This document shows positions 35,334 to 46,865 of a DNA stretch of 64,000 bases, in pieces (within the stretch, counting starts at the first letter, position 1; every line of letters starts with the position of its first letter). Source of the stretch: Fallopia convolvulus (Eukaryota > Streptophyta > Magnoliopsida > Caryophyllales > Polygonaceae). The notes beneath the pieces are model-generated. The model ran no database searches. It was not told where the DNA came from and saw only the letters and a list, made by a program, of their open reading frames with translations. Both the position numbers and the translations under genes were made by a program. The stretch covers positions 25,711,324 to 25,775,323 of the forward strand of contig OZ024733.1 of NCBI GenBank assembly GCA_964016875.1. Direction: 5' to 3'.

Positions 35334-36010
35334 TTACTCAACACATAAGAGATCACCGAGGATAAAATTTGACACTATATGGGCCATGGTTCCATTCACC
35401 CCATTCAATGGGTTAATGGTGATGGAGCACTAGAACCGAGAGTTGAACGTTCCCCTCGGCCAATCATTGAGCTTCTTCCACACAGTCGTGCCGGTGAGAT
35501 TGAACGCGGATCGTGAGGGATCCCACCACCACATCTTGCATGAAGCTCAAGCTGTCCATTGCCTCAAAGCTCTACATCACGCTGTAGATGTACCACACTT
35601 TTGGTTGCTTATCTTTGCGGGTAGTTTTTGGGGGAAAATGCTTCCCTTAGAACGGGAATGGCCACTGTATAGAAACAACGCCTTGTGGCCCTCCAGCTCG
35701 TAACACGTCCCGGAGGATGAAGCAAATTGGAGAAAGGCTAACCTGCAAGTGAGGAGGAGGGCATTGGCATATGTCCACTGCGCTGTATCCACCAAAAACT
35801 CACTCGCCTAGAGTTGAGGGGGCAACGGTCGGACGCTATACCATTTCGCGGTCATTTCCACAGAAATAAATCCAACCGTCACCAACAACATTGAGATAGC
35901 CCGCCCATTTCCCTAATGTAGGGCCCAACCTGGGAATAGAACCAGACCAACCCGTTTTGTTCCTCGATTACATTGTTGGCATTGATCGGATCAATGTTAG
36001 TGGAAGACAT
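35334..36010 (-). pseudogene. R3: cassette copy
   Basis: 677 bp; a single-base deletion in GCCCGCCC-ATTTCCC shifts the frame near codon 36. Codons 68 and 147 are TAG, 78 is CAG. Codons 69 to ~120 are open; a further shift follows at GGGGGAAAATGC. Confidence 0.55.
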
Positions 36011-36126
36011 ATGTTGGTTGTTTTATCTTAGGGTGGATGATGGTGAAGGAGGAAGTAATAGGTGTGTGTTAGATGTTTTTTTTATCTTATGTGTGTTGAT
36101 GGTGACCGAAGAAGTGAATGAAGGGG

Positions 36127-36138
36127 TGTTTAAATAGT
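36127..36138 (-). promoter_or_regulatory. TATA-like box upstream of R3
   Basis: Same TATTTAAAC motif, ~120 bp before the R3 ATG. The leader is slightly longer (TTTTTTTATC). Confidence 0.4.
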
Positions 36139-36338
36139 ATTAAATGTTGATTTTTTGTGATTTTGTGTAATGTTTTGATTTTTATGAAAGAAAACTTTGG
36201 CTTTACTTAATTGAATGGAATGTATATTTATATAAGAGGTATATGAATGACTTGGCCCTTAAGCTATCTGGTGGCTCAAGTATTCTAGTCTTTAATAGAT
36301 AGAACTAAATCATAACAACCTATAATAAAATTCTAGCC

Positions 36339-36387
36339 TAATTTACCTACACTCCGACGGTGGCCTAGCCGGAGTGTAGGCAAATTA
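36339..36387. repeat. Spacer hairpin, R3 unit
   Basis: Arms as in the consensus with TACCTACACTCCGAC on the left; followed by GGCGGATCAGT, an extension shared with the R5 unit. Confidence 0.75.
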
Positions 36388-36954
36388 GGCGGATCAGTAT
36401 AATTTTTATTTTATAGCTTTATTATTTGTAATTGGTGAGAATATATAAATAAATAACAATCTCATCATAATGTCTCCGTATAAATTCAAGTCTAGAGCAC
36501 ACCACCTATAAGGCTTCATAGCCCGCCAAGAAGGTCACTTACCCTACACAACTCGTTTAGGCGTCCACCTAGGTGCCCATGGATAAATGGGTATGGTGGA
36601 TCACCGCAAAGCTTCTAGGCTGCCACCTAGACCTTTTTCGGAACAATGTATATATTCAATATATAATTCAACTAAAAAGTTTAACAAAATCCGCGCAACA
36701 TGCAGGTAACTATGCTAGTTTTGGTCTAAAAAAGGGATTACATATTGTTTTTTTGTGAAAGAAGGCACCATCATTACTACCCTTAACACTTTGTAGATTG
36801 TTTAGAAATTTCAAATAACAATATTATGTTACAACTTGAACTCCATTTAATATAATAATGTAATAATTAAGCTAAGACATATCTATTGAGTTGTGTAAGC
36901 ATGCCTTTGAAAACCTTTGGATGAAGATATCAACTCTCTCCTCCTATATATATA

Positions 36955-39082
36955 GGGGAGGGTTCAAGAGAAACGGGAGTTATAGAGAAACGGGGGAAAG
37001 AATGAGAGACGTTGGATTTGATGTAACTAACGACCAAGATCTTGGGTACATATTAACTAATATGAGCTGAATATACCCACACATCTTCCATTAGTAACAA
37101 ATATGGAAATAGCCGAAAATATAGGGATTTGATTTTGATTGTGATAAATAAAAAAATAATTGCCATATATTGATTGAATGTGGGATCTAATTCTGATCGT
37201 GTATGCATTTGATTTTTTTTAATAAATATTAAATATTATTTCACGATTTATTAGTTATTGTATGTTGTTGTATTTATTTCAAATACATCCGTTAATTCAA
37301 TATTCAACATCGAATAAGCAATATTCAAATTAGTGGCGGTAAGATTCGAAAATATCATAGTTATATTGAATCCTATTTCTTTTGAATTTAGTACTAAATG
37401 TTCAATTCCTTACAAATAATATTCGAATATTAATAACACATTTTCGAATATGTTGATGTATTAGTCATATATTTATATATGAATATGTTAGTTTAAACAT
37501 TGAACAAACAAATATGAGTAAACGAATATTAAGAACACATTATCGAATTTGTCGTTCTAGGAGTCATGTATATTAATTGTAATTATATCTGAATATTTGA
37601 GTATAAATCTTGAATAAAACAAAGTATGTAATCGAATATTAAGAATACAATCTTGAACATGTTTACAATATATATGAATATTAGGTTTACACTTTACAAT
37701 ATATGTGAATATGTATATAATATATCTGAATATTAAGTACAAAATCTTAAACATGTATACAAAATATCTGAATATTAACTTCATTACACTTTACATTATA
37801 TCTGAATATGTACACAATATATTTGAATATTAATTACGAAATCTCGAACATGTATACAAAATGTCTGAATATTAACTGCATAATTTCGAACATGTGTACA
37901 AAAAGAACTCGAATAAGTAATTACAAATATAGAATATATTAACAATGTAATCGAATATTAATTCATTGTATACTGAATATTAACTTCGGTCTTTTTATCT
38001 TTATGTGCACCACAATCATTTTCATCTTCCTCATTCTCCGGATCAATAATAGAAGCATCAACCTCATCAAAATGCTTATATGCTTTTGAACGTTTTAAAC
38101 CTACAACAAATTCAAAAAACCAATTAAAAACATATGATAATTCATAAATTTTAACCTCATATTCAACCATATATAATGTATATTAAAGGCCTTAGATATC
38201 AAAATTCTTGAACATGATTAATGGATTCTAATAACCAAACTCTTGAAATTAATGCATTTTGGTAACCAAAATCTAAATTACACAAGTAGTAGTTTGAACA
38301 GAGCCAAAAGTGAAATTGAGAAGGGAAGACAAATGAAGATGAAAAAATTGGAACTTTAACCTTCAAATTAACAATTAAAGAAGAATAAGACCCTAACCAA
38401 TAATATAATATTATAACCAACGAAGAAGAAGAACTGCTACAAGGTGGAGATGCTGCTCTTTGAGTATGCTACTCGTTGTGGCTCTCTCCACAAAGTGATT
38501 TCCTGCAAAGAAATAAAAAAAATACAACAAAAAAATTGAGCCTTAAATTGTGAAGTTAAAGATACGACACTTTTTAAAACCAAAGTAGAGAAATCAAATT
38601 TCTAATGTAGGAAGATTGCACATACAATCAAGAAGAAATTTAGACTGGAATTGATTAAAAGCGGAAAAAAACTAAGCCTTGATCCGAATTTTAAACACTG
38701 GAGTTCGGAGAGAATGAAGAAATCAGAATAGAGGGCAAAACCAGAAAGGGCAAACGAAAAAAAGCGACTCACACAATTGAGAACAAAGAATGAAGAGCAC
38801 TCGATTGGGAACACAGGAAGACGATAAATGTGAAAGAGGCTAGGATAGTACCAAAGAATTATAATCTAGGGGTTTTAATTTTGGTAGCCGTATATTTTGA
38901 GAGAGAAAAAGATATTTCAATCCCTAAAATTATGCATGAGGAATTATTTCCCTAAAACAGGTACATAATAAGATCCTACTCCCGATTTGCTTTAAATCTC
39001 GTCCATCCATAAATTCTAATCAAACATCTCATATTACTTCCTCCGTTTCTCTCTAAAATGGAGTTTCTCTAGAGCCTTATTC
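36955..39082. mobile_element. 2.1-kb element with imperfect inverted ends, inserted in a TA repeat
   Basis: The left end is GGGGAGGGTTCAAGAGAAAC...TAGAGAAACGGGGGAAAG. The reverse complement of the right end is GAATAAGGCTCTAGAGAAAC...TAGAGAGAAACGGAGGAAG. About 70 bp are related in inverted orientation. TATATATA flanks both sides, in the microsatellite that other right-array units carry without interruption. The interior is AT-rich with TGAATATTAA-type subrepeats (37430-37990). It has one exon-like minus-strand segment at about 38100-37985 encoding KRSKAYKHFDEVDASIIDPE plus an acidic tail, which I do not recognise. A Mutator-type non-autonomous element is likely, not proven. Confidence 0.55.
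37430..37990 (-). repeat. TGAATATTAA-type subrepeats inside the 36955 element
   Basis: Repeated phrases of the kind ATCTGAATATTAAC and GAACATGTATACAAAATAT recur every 50-60 bp with drift. Non-coding. Confidence 0.6.
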
Positions 39083-39098
39083 TATATATATATATATA

Positions 39099-39136
<38 letters not shown>
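39083..39136. repeat. (TA)n(TG)n microsatellite
   Basis: About 18 bp of TA followed by ~36 bp of TG. It expands the short GTATATATATGTGTGTG present in every right-array spacer. Confidence 0.9.
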
Positions 39137-39140
<4 letters not shown>

Positions 39141-39232
39141 TGAGGGTTAAGAGAGGATGGGCTTGTGTGCTGGAAGAACAACACTTAACAGAAATAGAAA
39201 ACACTTAAACCAAACAAACAACTGAACCCACA

Positions 39233-39910
39233 TTACTCAAGACATAAGAGATCACCGAGGATAAAATTTGACGCTATATGGGCCATGGTTCCATTCACCC
39301 TATTCAAGAAGTTAATGGTGATGGAGCACAAGAATCGAGAGTTGAGCATTCCCCTCGGCCGATCATTGAGCTTCTTCCACATAGTCGTGCCGGTGACTTC
39401 AACACGGATCGTGAGGGATCCCGCCGCCACAACATGCATGAAGCTCAACCTGTCCATCGGCTCGAAGCTCTACATCACGCTGTAGATGTACCACACTTTT
39501 GGTTGCTTATCTTTGAGCATAGTTTTTGGAGCGAAAATGCTTCCTTCAAAATGGGAATTGCCACCGTATAGAAACGACGCCTTGTATGCCTCCAACTCGT
39601 AACTCGTCCCGAAGGACGAAGCAAATGGGAGAAAGGGTAACCTGCAAGTGAGGAGGAGGGAATTCGCATCTCTCCACTGCAGCGTATCCACCAAGAACTC
39701 ACTCGCATGGAGATGAGGGGGCAGCGGTCGGGCACAATACCATTTCGAGATCATTGCCGCATAAATAAATCCAGCAGTCACCAACAACATAGAGATAGCC
39801 TGCCAATATTCCCTAATGTAGGGCCCAGTCTTGGAATGGAACCGGACTAACCCGTTTTGTTCCCCAGTTACATTGTTGGAATTAATTGGATCAATGTTAG
39901 TGGAAGACAT
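39233..39910 (-). pseudogene. R4: best-preserved cassette copy; only the common TAG interrupts it
   Basis: 678 bp with no indel. Codons 1-146 are open from ATG (MSSTNIDPINSNNVTGEQNG), codon 147 is TAG, and codons 148-225 are open to the normal TAA. Codon 68 is CAT (His) and 78 is CAG (Gln). The N-terminal tail, hydrophobic helix (ISMLLVTAGFIYAAM) and LEA_2-like region are all present. If TAG were read through or were CAG in a parental gene, this would give one 226-residue protein. R4 is the best template for family searches. It is marked pseudogene because the shared stop removes the C-terminal third. Confidence 0.6.
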
Positions 39911-40092
39911 ATGTTGGTTCTTTTGTCTTAAGGGTGCAGGATGGTGAAGGAGGAAGTGATAGGTGCGTTTTAGATGTTTTTTATCTTATGTGTGTGAATG
40001 TGAGGGTTAAGAGAGGATGGTCTTGTGTGCTTGAAGAACAACACTTAATAGAAACAAAAAACACTTAAACCAAACAAACAATCGAACCTACA

Positions 40093-40760
40093 TTACTCAA
40101 GACATAAAAGATCACCAAGGATAAAATCTGATGCTATATGGGCCATGGTTCCATTCAACGGGTTAATGATGATGGAGCACCAGAACCGAGATTTGAACCT
40201 TCCCCTCGGCCAATCATTGAGCTTCTTCCACACAGTCGTGTCGGTGACTTCAACACTGATCGTGAGGGATCCCACCGCCATATCTTGTATGAAGCTCAAC
40301 GTGTTCATCGCCTCGAAGCTCTACATCACGCTGTAGATGTACCACACTTCTGGTTGCTTATCTTTACGGATAGTTTTTGGAGGAAAATGCTTACTTCAGA
40401 ACGGGAATGACCACCGTATAGAAACGACGCCTTGTAGCCCTTCCGCTCGTAACATGTCCCGGAGGACGAAGCAAATGGGAGAATGGCCAACCTACAAGTG
40501 AGGAGGAGGGTATTGTCATCTGTCCACTGCCCTGTATCCACCAAGAGCTCACTTGTCTAGAGCTGAGGGGGCAGCGGTCGGGCGCTATAGCATTTCGCGG
40601 TCATTATCGCGGAAATAAATCCAACCGTCACCAACAACATTGAGATAGCCCACCAATTTTCCCTAATGTAGGGCCCAACCTTGGAATGGAACAGGACCAA
40701 CCCGTTTTGTTCCCCAGTTAAATTGTTGGCAATGATCGGATCAATGTTAGTGGAATACAT
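40093..40760 (-). pseudogene. R5: cassette copy, in a shortened unit
   Basis: Start MYSTNIDPI; open to the TAG at codon 68; TAG also at 147. The last ~71 codons are open but lack three codons of NPLNGVNG (9-bp deletion). A small deletion near SIFLQK shifts the frame before codon 146. It is separated from R4 by only 182 bp. Confidence 0.55.
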
Positions 40761-40874
40761 ATGTTGGTTGTTTTGTCTTAGGGTGCATGATGGTGAAGGA
40801 GGAAGTAATAGGTGCTTGTTAGATGTTTTTTATCTTATGTGTGTAGATGGTGACCGAAGAAGTGAATGAAGGGG

Positions 40875-40886
40875 TGTTTAAATAGT
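40875..40886 (-). promoter_or_regulatory. TATA-like box upstream of R5
   Basis: ACTATTTAAACA motif ~120 bp before the ATG. Confidence 0.4.
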
Positions 40887-41086
40887 GTTAGATGTTGATT
40901 TTTTCTTATTTTGTGTAATGTTTTGATTTTTATGAAAGAAAGCTTTGGCTTTCATTAATGGAATAGAATGTATATTTATATAAGAGGTCTATGAATGACT
41001 TGGCCCTTAAGCTATCCGGTGGCTCAAGTATTCTAGTCTTCAATAGAGAGAATTAAATCATAACAACCTATAATAAAATTCTAGCC

Positions 41087-41135
41087 TAATTTTCCTAAAC
41101 TCCGGCGGGGGCCTAGTCGGAGTGTAGGCAAATTA
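41087..41135. repeat. Spacer hairpin, R5 unit
   Basis: Consensus inverted repeat with TTCCTAAACTCCGGC on the left and AGTCGGAGTGTAGGC on the right. Confidence 0.7.
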
Positions 41136-41639
41136 GGCGGATCAGTATAATTTTTATTTTATACCTTTATTATTTGTAATTGGTGAGCAATCTCATCATA
41201 ATGTCTTCGTATAAATTCAAGTCTAGAGCCCACCACCTGTAAGGCTGCATAGCCCGTCAAGAAGGTTGCTTACCCTACAAAACTTCTAGGCTGCCACCTA
41301 GACCTTTTTCAAAACAATGTATATATTGAATATATAACTCAAGTAAAAAGTTTAACAAAATCTGCGCAACGCGCATGTAACTATGCTAGTTTTGGTCTAA
41401 AAAAGATATTACATATTGTTTTTTTTTGTGAAAGCAGGAACCATCATTACTACCCTTAAAACCTTGTAGATTGTTTAGAAATTTCAAATAACAATATTAC
41501 GTTACAACTTGAACTCCATTTAATATAATAATAGCTTAATAGGGTGTTGTCAATACAAGTAACAATGCAATTTATCATAGTACAAAGCTAAAAATGTAAT
41601 AATTAAGCTAAGACATATCTGTTTAGCTGTGTATGCATA

Positions 41640-41990
41640 GACCTGGGTCACGGTTTGCCTGAACCGGCAGGAACCAGAACCGTCGGTTCCTGTTTATGAA
41701 CCGGCGGGTCCGGTCCCCCACCGGTTTCGGTTCAGGTTTGGGCACCCCAGAAACCGTTGAACCGGCGGTTCCAAAACCGGGAACCGGCGGTTAGGAACCG
41801 CCGGTTCCGGTTTCGCCGGTTCGAACCGCCGGTTTCCAGGTTAACGACTATATTTTTTCAATGGTTTCCCAAACTGCGAACGCGGCCTTAGTCCCGCGGT
41901 CGCGGTTTTTTCCGCAGAAAGCTCAGTTTTTTAGCTAAACTTAAACCGCGACCGCGGTTCTCAGGCCGCGGTCGCGGTTTTGGTTTAAAT
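41640..41990. promoter_or_regulatory. Left subterminal repeats of the hAT element
   Basis: The first ~180 bp repeat AACCGGCGGTTCC-type motifs in both orientations. They are followed by AACCGCGACCGCGGTT-type palindromes (about 41875-41985). In hAT elements such as Ac, clustered short subterminal motifs bind transposase; the same role is inferred here. Confidence 0.6.
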
Positions 41991-42445
41991 GCCAACGGGT
42001 AGTTTTTAACGGCTAGTTTTCAACGGCTACTTCACATTTCCAATGACTCTTTGATAAATTTACCTATACATATCCACTAAATGATCCCATTCCCACCCAC
42101 ACTACCAATCTCTCTCAATTTCTCAATCTCTCAAGTTTACAAAGCTCTCTCAATTCTCAATCTTTACTAGTTTTTACAAATTGCAATTGCTTTCCTAATT
42201 GTTCTTTTAAAAAATTAGCACAATTGTCCTTACATCTTATTGCTTAATTACATATTTCTTTACCATACTTTACTAGTTTACTCTTTTTGCTTACTTGTTT
42301 AGTTACATTTTAAGAAAATGAAATGATTTCTTAACATTGATCAAATTTTTGGCTCACAAGAGAGTGGTCAACATGTAGAATTTGCACCCGTATTAACTTG
42401 TCGAAATTTACGAATCCCAATTCCAATGTGGTACAACCGGGATAG

Positions 42446-44464
42446 TCCACTCCCGATGAAAATGAGGGAGTGGGTGTGGATCATCGATTCGAGCCTTCCG
42501 AGTCTGAGGCGAGCGAGGCTCCAAGCCTTAAATCCGACATTTTTACAAAACATTTTCGAAAGGGGGCTTATGATGCATCTACCAAGAAATTTCAAGTTCA
42601 TTGTAACTATTGTACTAAGGTTTACACATGGTTGTCGGGATCGGGATATGGAACATTATCCGGTCACGTGAAGAACAAGCACCCCGACAAGATAGGCATG
42701 ATGCGAGGACAATCCCAACTATCCGGGTTTGCAACTTCTTCTTCCTCTAATCCTCATCATAACCCTCATTTATTTAGTTATAACCATAATGATAGCATGT
42801 ATGCCTTATCCGAGTCTATTTGTGTTGATCACTTATCATTTTGTTTTGCCGAAAAGTTAAGATTTAACAATTGGATGACTAATCATGTACAACCCGCTTA
42901 TAAACCAACTACTAGGAAGTCGGTCAAAAAAAATGTGATGAAAGCATATAAAACCCGTAAGATGGCATTGGTGAAGTTTTTTGCTCAAAATGATATTAAA
43001 GTTTCAATTTGTAGTGATCATTGGCAAAATCATTCATACATGGGCTTAACATGTCATTTTCTTGATGATCATTTTAATGTGAAAAAACGTGTTTTGGCTT
43101 ATAGAGTATTTGATTTTTCTCATACCGCTTTAATGATTAGTAACATTATTCATACTATTTTGGAAGAGTATAGACTACTTTATCGAGTTTTTTCTATCTC
43201 GTTTGACAATGCATCTAACAACACCGCTTCAATTCGAGAGTTGGTTCCGCATTGTCAACCAATTCTTGGAGCGAAGTATTTTCATGTAAGATGTGTTTGC
43301 CATATTTTAAACCTTTGTGTCAAAGATGGTTTAAATGTTATGTTGGGTTTATTTGCTCCTATTAGATATATTGTTAGTCGTATGTGGGCTAGCCCCCTAA
43401 CCGCCCAAGATTGGACGGCGTTTTGTACTCAAAAAGGTGTTTCACCCCGAACATTTCCAAAAGATGTTTTCCACCGTTGGAACTCCACTTATAAACTACT
43501 TCATGCATGCATGCCTTACAAAGATCTTTTGACTTCTTTTGCGTCCATATATTTTCCCGACAATCCCATTATTTCTCAAGTATGGGATTATTGTTATAAA
43601 ATCTTAGAAGTTTTGAAAATATTTCATGATGCAACATTAACTTTTAGTCATGTTTATAAATCTTGTGCTCATTTGTTTTGTTTTGAAGCATTGAATGTGG
43701 CGGGCGGTTTTTGTGAGGGGTGTAACTTCCCCGAACTTTATGGTGCTATTGATTCTATGAAAGTGAAATGGTTGAACTATTATAAATTTATCCCCGATAT
43801 CTATCTTGTTGCTTGTGTGTTCGATCCTAGGTTTAAGATGAGCGGTTTAGAAATGTTTTTGACCAATTATTATGATGCATTAGAGTTGGATGTTAATGAT
43901 GATGTTGCTAGTGTTGGGGATATACTTAGTAAAGTTAGAAGATCAATTGAGGAATTGATTACCGAATATTCATCTAGTGTTAGTTCTTCTCCATTACCTC
44001 CACATTCATCCTCCTCTTTGAGCTCGAGTTCCCTCGGTGCTACTAAAAGGTGGGGGGCTAATCTTTTGCATACCCTTACCAAGAAACCGAGACATTCGAG
44101 CTCGAATGCGGAGTTTGAAACATATCTAACAACCCACTTTGAGTTTGGTGAAGGAGAATTTGATATTTTAAATTGGTGGAAGACCCACAAGAAGACTTTC
44201 CCAACCTTGGTCAAGATCGCGGCTCAAGTGCTTGTTGTTCCCTCCTCGACCGTATCGGTAGAGCAAACATTTAGCGAAGGAGGACACGTCCTTGACGCAA
44301 AACGATCTAGTTTAAAGCCCGATGTCTTGGAAGCCCAAGTGTGCGTATGTGATTGGAAGAGGGAGGAAATTCATCAACAAAAGGCGGAGGTATCTGAAAC
44401 ATTCGACTCGGACGGCCAAGACGATGAGTCCCAAACCCGAAGCGGTTCGGATGCATCGACGTAG
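42446..44464 (+). pseudogene. hAT transposase, near full length, N-terminal start lost
   Basis: A single long frame (open from 42446, ending TAG 44462-44464, ~670 codons) has the full hAT layout. The BED-type zinc finger spans about 42590-42690 (HCNYC...H...KNKH). The RNase H-like core has SICSDHWQNHSY, SFDNASNNTASI and the RCVCHILNLCVKDGL motif. A DUF4413-like segment follows (MKVKWLNYYKF...VFDPRFKM). The C-terminal hAT dimerisation domain (LNWWKTHKKTFPTLVKIA, VPSSTVSVEQTFS, LDAKRSSLKPDVLEAQVC) is near the end. The first in-frame ATG (42698) lies after the zinc finger. Upstream, IDQIFGSQESGQHVEF is encoded in another frame from about 42332, where ATT stands at the likely former ATG. A TAG at 42443 also interrupts. 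The enzyme normally cuts and pastes the element in the nucleus; this copy probably lacks a proper start. Confidence 0.85.
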
Positions 44465-44659
44465 ATGGTAAGCAAATCGGGGTTTCATATCGAAAGGTAA
44501 GAGAACTACGTGGGCTTTGATTCCTCTATAACCCTGAGAGGATACGTAGGCAACTTAATTTTAAGTCCAAGCCCTTTAATTATCCAACTTTTTTTGTTTT
44601 GAAGAACAAGCATTAATCGCATATTCTCCTTAGTCCAATTTCCAAGCTCGGTTTGGGCC

Positions 44660-45026
44660 AAAATCGAAACCGCGATCGGGACGCGGTCGCGTAATGGGCA
44701 ACCGCGATCGCGTCCCTCAGGACGCGGTTGCGGTTTGGACTTTGTTCAAAAAACAGAGTTTCTGTTTTTCGGGACCGCGATCGCGGCAACACAGACCGCG
44801 ATCGCGGTCCGTCACCGGCGATTGCGGTTTGTGTTTACCGCGATCGCGAGGTGACTGGGATTATTTTTTTTTAAATGTCCGGTTCCGAACCGGAACTGGG
44901 AGAAACCGGCGCCGGAAGAGGCGGAAACCGGAACCGGGACCGGAATCGGGGAACCGGCCATGGGCCGGTTCCAATTCCATGTATAAGAGGAACCAGAACC
45001 GCCGGTTTGCAAACCGGACCCAGGTC
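44660..45026. promoter_or_regulatory. Right subterminal repeats of the hAT element
   Basis: ACCGCGATCGCGGT-type palindromes recur at least six times (about 44668-44850), then AACCGG(C/A)-type motifs to the terminus. The order mirrors the left end. Confidence 0.6.
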
Positions 45027-45190
45027 TATGTATGCATGCCTTTGAAAACCTTGGATGAAGATATCAACTATCTCCTCGTATATATGTGTGTGTGAATGTG
45101 AGGGTTAAGAGAGGATGGGCTTGTGTGCTTGAAGAACAACACTTAACAGAAACACAAAACACTTAAACCAAACAAACAACCGAACCCACA

Positions 45191-45807
45191 TTACTCAAGA
45201 CATAAGAGATCACCGAAGATAAAATTTGACGCTATAAGGGCCATGGTTCCATTCGCCTCATTCAAGGGGTTAATGGTGATGGATCACAAGAATTGAGAGT
45301 TGAACGTTCCCTTCGGCCAATCATTGAGCTTCTTCCACACAGTCTTGCCGGTGACTTCAACGCAGATCGTGACGAATCCTACCGCCACATCTTGCATGAA
45401 GCTCAACATGTCCATCGGCTCGAAGCACTACATAACGTTGTAGATGTACCGCACTTCTGGTTGCTTATCTTTACAGATAGTTTTTGGATACAAAATACTT
45501 CCTTCAGAAAAGGAATGGCCACCATATAGAAACGACGCTTGGTAGCCCTCCAGCTTGTAACTCGTCCCGGAGGACAAAGCAAATGGGCAAAAGGCTAACC
45601 TGCAAGTGAGGAGGAGCGTATTGGCATATGTCCACTGCGATGTATCCACCAAAAACTCACTCGCCTAGAGCTGAGGGGCAGCGGTCCGGCGATAGCCCAC
45701 CAATTTTCCCTAATGTAGGGCCCAACCTTGGAATGGAACCGGACCAACCCGTTTTGTTCCCCAGTTACATTGTTTGCATTGATCGAATCAATGTTAGTGG
45801 AATACAT
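45191..45807 (-). pseudogene. R6: cassette copy with ~60-bp deletion in the membrane helix
   Basis: Codons for most of the hydrophobic helix are gone (NWWAIAGPL joins codon ~39 to the RPLP region). Codons 68 and 147 are TAG. Codons 69-146 are open (TSQWTYANTLLLTCRLAF). A protein from it could not be membrane-anchored in the same way. Confidence 0.55.
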
Positions 45808-45921
45808 ATGTTGGTTGTTTTGTCTTAGGCTGCAGGATGGTGAAGGAGGAAGTGATAGGTACGTTTTAGATGTTTTTTTGTCTTATTTGTGTTCATGGTG
45901 ACCGAAGAAGTGAATGAAGGG

Positions 45922-45933
45922 GTGTTTAAATAG
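45922..45933 (-). promoter_or_regulatory. TATA-like box upstream of R6
   Basis: CTATTTAAACAC motif; the sequence further upstream is shortened (AGTAATATTTTG instead of the ~45-bp consensus). Confidence 0.4.
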
Positions 45934-46103
45934 TAATATTTTGATTTTTATGAAAGAAACTTATGCTTTCATTGATTGAATTGAATGTATATTTATACAA
46001 GAGGTCTATCAATGACTTGCCCCTTAAGCTATCTTGTGGCTCAAGTATTCTAGCCTTTAATATATAGAATTAAATCATAACAACCTATAGTAAAACTCTA
46101 GCC

Positions 46104-46152
46104 TAATTTGCCTACACTCCGACAAGGGCTTAGCCGGAGTGTAGGCAAATTA
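46104..46152. repeat. Spacer hairpin, R6 unit
   Basis: Arms TAATTTGCCTACACTCCG / CCGGAGTGTAGGCAAATTA; loop GACAAGGGCTTAG. Confidence 0.8.
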
Positions 46153-46865
46153 CTATAATTTTTCTTTTATAGGATTATTATTTGCAATTGGTGAGAATAT
46201 TTAAAAAAATATCAATCTCATCATAATGTCTTCGTATAAATTCAAGTCTAGAGCCCACCTAGAAGGCTGCATAGCCCGCCAAGAAGGTCGCATAACCTGC
46301 ACAACTCGTTTAGGCGTCCACCTAGGCGCCCATGGATAAATCGGAATGGTGGATCACCGCAAAGCTTCTAGGCTGCCACCTAGACCTTTTTAAGAACAAT
46401 GTATATATTCGATATATAATTCAAGTACAAATTTTAACAAAATCAGCGCAACACGTAGGTAACTATGCTAGTTTTGGTGTAAAAAAGAGATTACATATTG
46501 TTTTTTTATTTTTTTTGTGAAAGAAGGCACCATCATTACTTCCCTTAAAACCATGTAAATTGTTTAGAAATTTAAAATAACAATAACTCCATTTAATATA
46601 ATAATAGCCTAACAGGTTGTTGTCAATACAAGTAAAAGTGCAATTGATCATTGTACAAAGCTAAAAATGTAATAATTAAGCTAAGACATATCTATTTAGC
46701 TGTGTATGCATGCCTTTGAAAACCTTTGGATGAAGATATCAACTATCTTCTCGTATATATATGTGTGTGAACGTGAGGGTTAAGAGAGGATGGGCTTGTG
46801 TGCTTGAAAAAAAACACTTAACAGAAACAGATAACACTTAAACTCAACAAACAACCGAAACCACA

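Larger units (their letters stand above)
41638..45028 (+). mobile_element. hAT-superfamily DNA transposon, 3391 bp
   Basis: The terminal inverted repeats are TAGACCTGGGTCACGGTTTGC (one base longer) on the left and TAGACCTGGGTCCGGTTTGC, read from the right end. They are flanked by the 8-bp duplication TGTATGCA (41630-41637 and 45029-45036). The uninterrupted right-array spacer reads GTGTATGCATGCC, confirming the site. 8-bp duplications are the hAT signature. It contains one transposase ORF and GC-rich subterminal repeats at both ends. Termini are intact, so it could be mobilised by transposase in trans. Confidence 0.95.
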
